A stretch of 64,000 nucleotides of DNA from Subtercola boreus. Its GTDB lineage: Bacteria > Actinomycetota > Actinomycetes > Actinomycetales > Microbacteriaceae. The DNA lies in contig NZ_VFOO01000001.1 of assembly GCF_006716115.1 (NCBI RefSeq), positions 1,922,001-1,986,000 of the forward strand, written 5' to 3'. Below the pieces are notes generated by a model. It was not told the DNA's origin and did not search any database. It saw only the letters and a list, made by a program, of their open reading frames with translations. Of this stretch, positions 63,723 through 64,000 are shown piece after piece. Both the position numbers and the translations under genes were made by a program. The stretch's first letter is position 1. Each line of letters begins with the position of its first letter.

Positions 63723-64000
63723 AGTGTGAGGGACTTTCTGAGGTAGAGGGCCCGGCCGATCTGGTCGGTGCCGGGGCGGGGAACAGCGTCGAGGTCGGCC
63801 AACGTCCACGCCACGCGGAGGATGCGGTCGTACCCCCGCATTGTGATGAGTCCGCGTTCGAGAGCACGGTCGAGCACGAGAGTGGTGTCGCGGGGCAGCT
63901 TCTGCGGCCCGCTCCGAAGCCAGGTACCGAGCACCTCACCGTTCAGCTTCCAGGGCGTCTCACTGAGGCGCGCAGCCATCCGCTCCCGCGCCTCCCGGAC
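63719..64000 (-). CDS. comM: YifB/ComM family magnesium-chelatase-like ATPase, C-terminal end (partial)
   Basis: The last 93 codons of a gene that continues past the right edge. The visible part begins RERMAARLSETPWKLNGEV and contains TLVLDRALERGLITMRGYDR followed by ILRVAWTLADL and GRALYLRK, the Mg_chelatase_C domain of ComM helicases, which promote branch migration during transformation. It is coupled to dprA by a four-base overlap. Confidence 0.88.
   Translation of the reverse strand, partial: VREARERMAARLSETPWKLNGEVLGTWLRSGPQKLPRDTTLVLDRALERGLITMRGYDRILRVAWTLADLDAVPRPGTDQIGRALYLRKSLTL

Overview
The window is a 64 kb, very GC-rich, gene-dense stretch of an actinobacterial chromosome. The supporting signs are the GlgE/GlgB/GlgP and TreY/TreZ alpha-glucan enzymes, the order comM-dprA-xerC-M23 peptidase-rpsB-tsf-pyrH-frr-cdsA, frequent GTG starts, and small proteins of actinobacterial type (TIGR03086-like, DUF427, DivIVA-motif). 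A member of the Microbacteriaceae is the best guess, from overall resemblance only. I see no rRNA, tRNA, CRISPR array, prophage or insertion sequence. No stretch longer than 300 bases lacks a gene.

Layout. 1-2310: the end of treY, then treZ (trehalose from maltodextrins). 2442-11225: dinB, a DUF1697 gene coupled to an ABC-F ATPase, a small unknown gene, a 960-residue DedA/rhomboid-like/lysyltransferase-like fusion, and an aldo/keto reductase. 11449-15235: a minus-strand type III polyketide synthase, ICMT-type methyltransferase and flavoprotein operon resembling phenolic-lipid operons, followed by an MpaB-like oxygenase gene. 15308-23973: an MFS/GntR divergent pair over a palindromic operator, DUF427, GNAT, TIGR03086-like and SDR genes, a LysR/MFS divergent pair and a DUF1345 membrane protein. 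24012-31206: the minus-strand run mnmA-ligA-gatC-gatA-gatB. 31336-38203: an EEP-fold membrane protein, a HerA-like ATPase, a cysteine desulfurase and glgX. 38248-46205: a lipoprotein, glgP, and divergent glgE-glgB. 46347-51634: two AI-2E family paralogs flanking a thioredoxin/TPR protein and a large membrane protein. 51699-64000: the conserved rpsB-tsf-pyrH-frr-cdsA block with a DivIVA-motif protein, a sugar porter, an M23 peptidase, xerC, a phosphodiesterase, dprA and the end of comM.

Metabolic theme. GlgE elongates alpha-glucan from maltose-1-phosphate, GlgB branches it, GlgP phosphorolyses it, GlgX debranches it, and TreY/TreZ convert linear maltodextrin to trehalose. The steps that make maltose-1-phosphate are not in the window.

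Non-coding structure is the most distinctive part. Long palindromes lie between genes. One family (22-24 bp arms, about 60 bp) occurs three times. A second family (AAGGGxCCCATATCGCG) occurs once between convergent genes and once inside the cysteine desulfurase gene, where it is read in frame as extra protein. At about ten gene starts a TANNNT hexamer sits exactly 6 nt before the ATG/GTG, with three or four more at 5 or 7 nt; most of these lack a usable ribosome binding site. This indicates many leaderless transcripts, and several start codons here were chosen on that basis.
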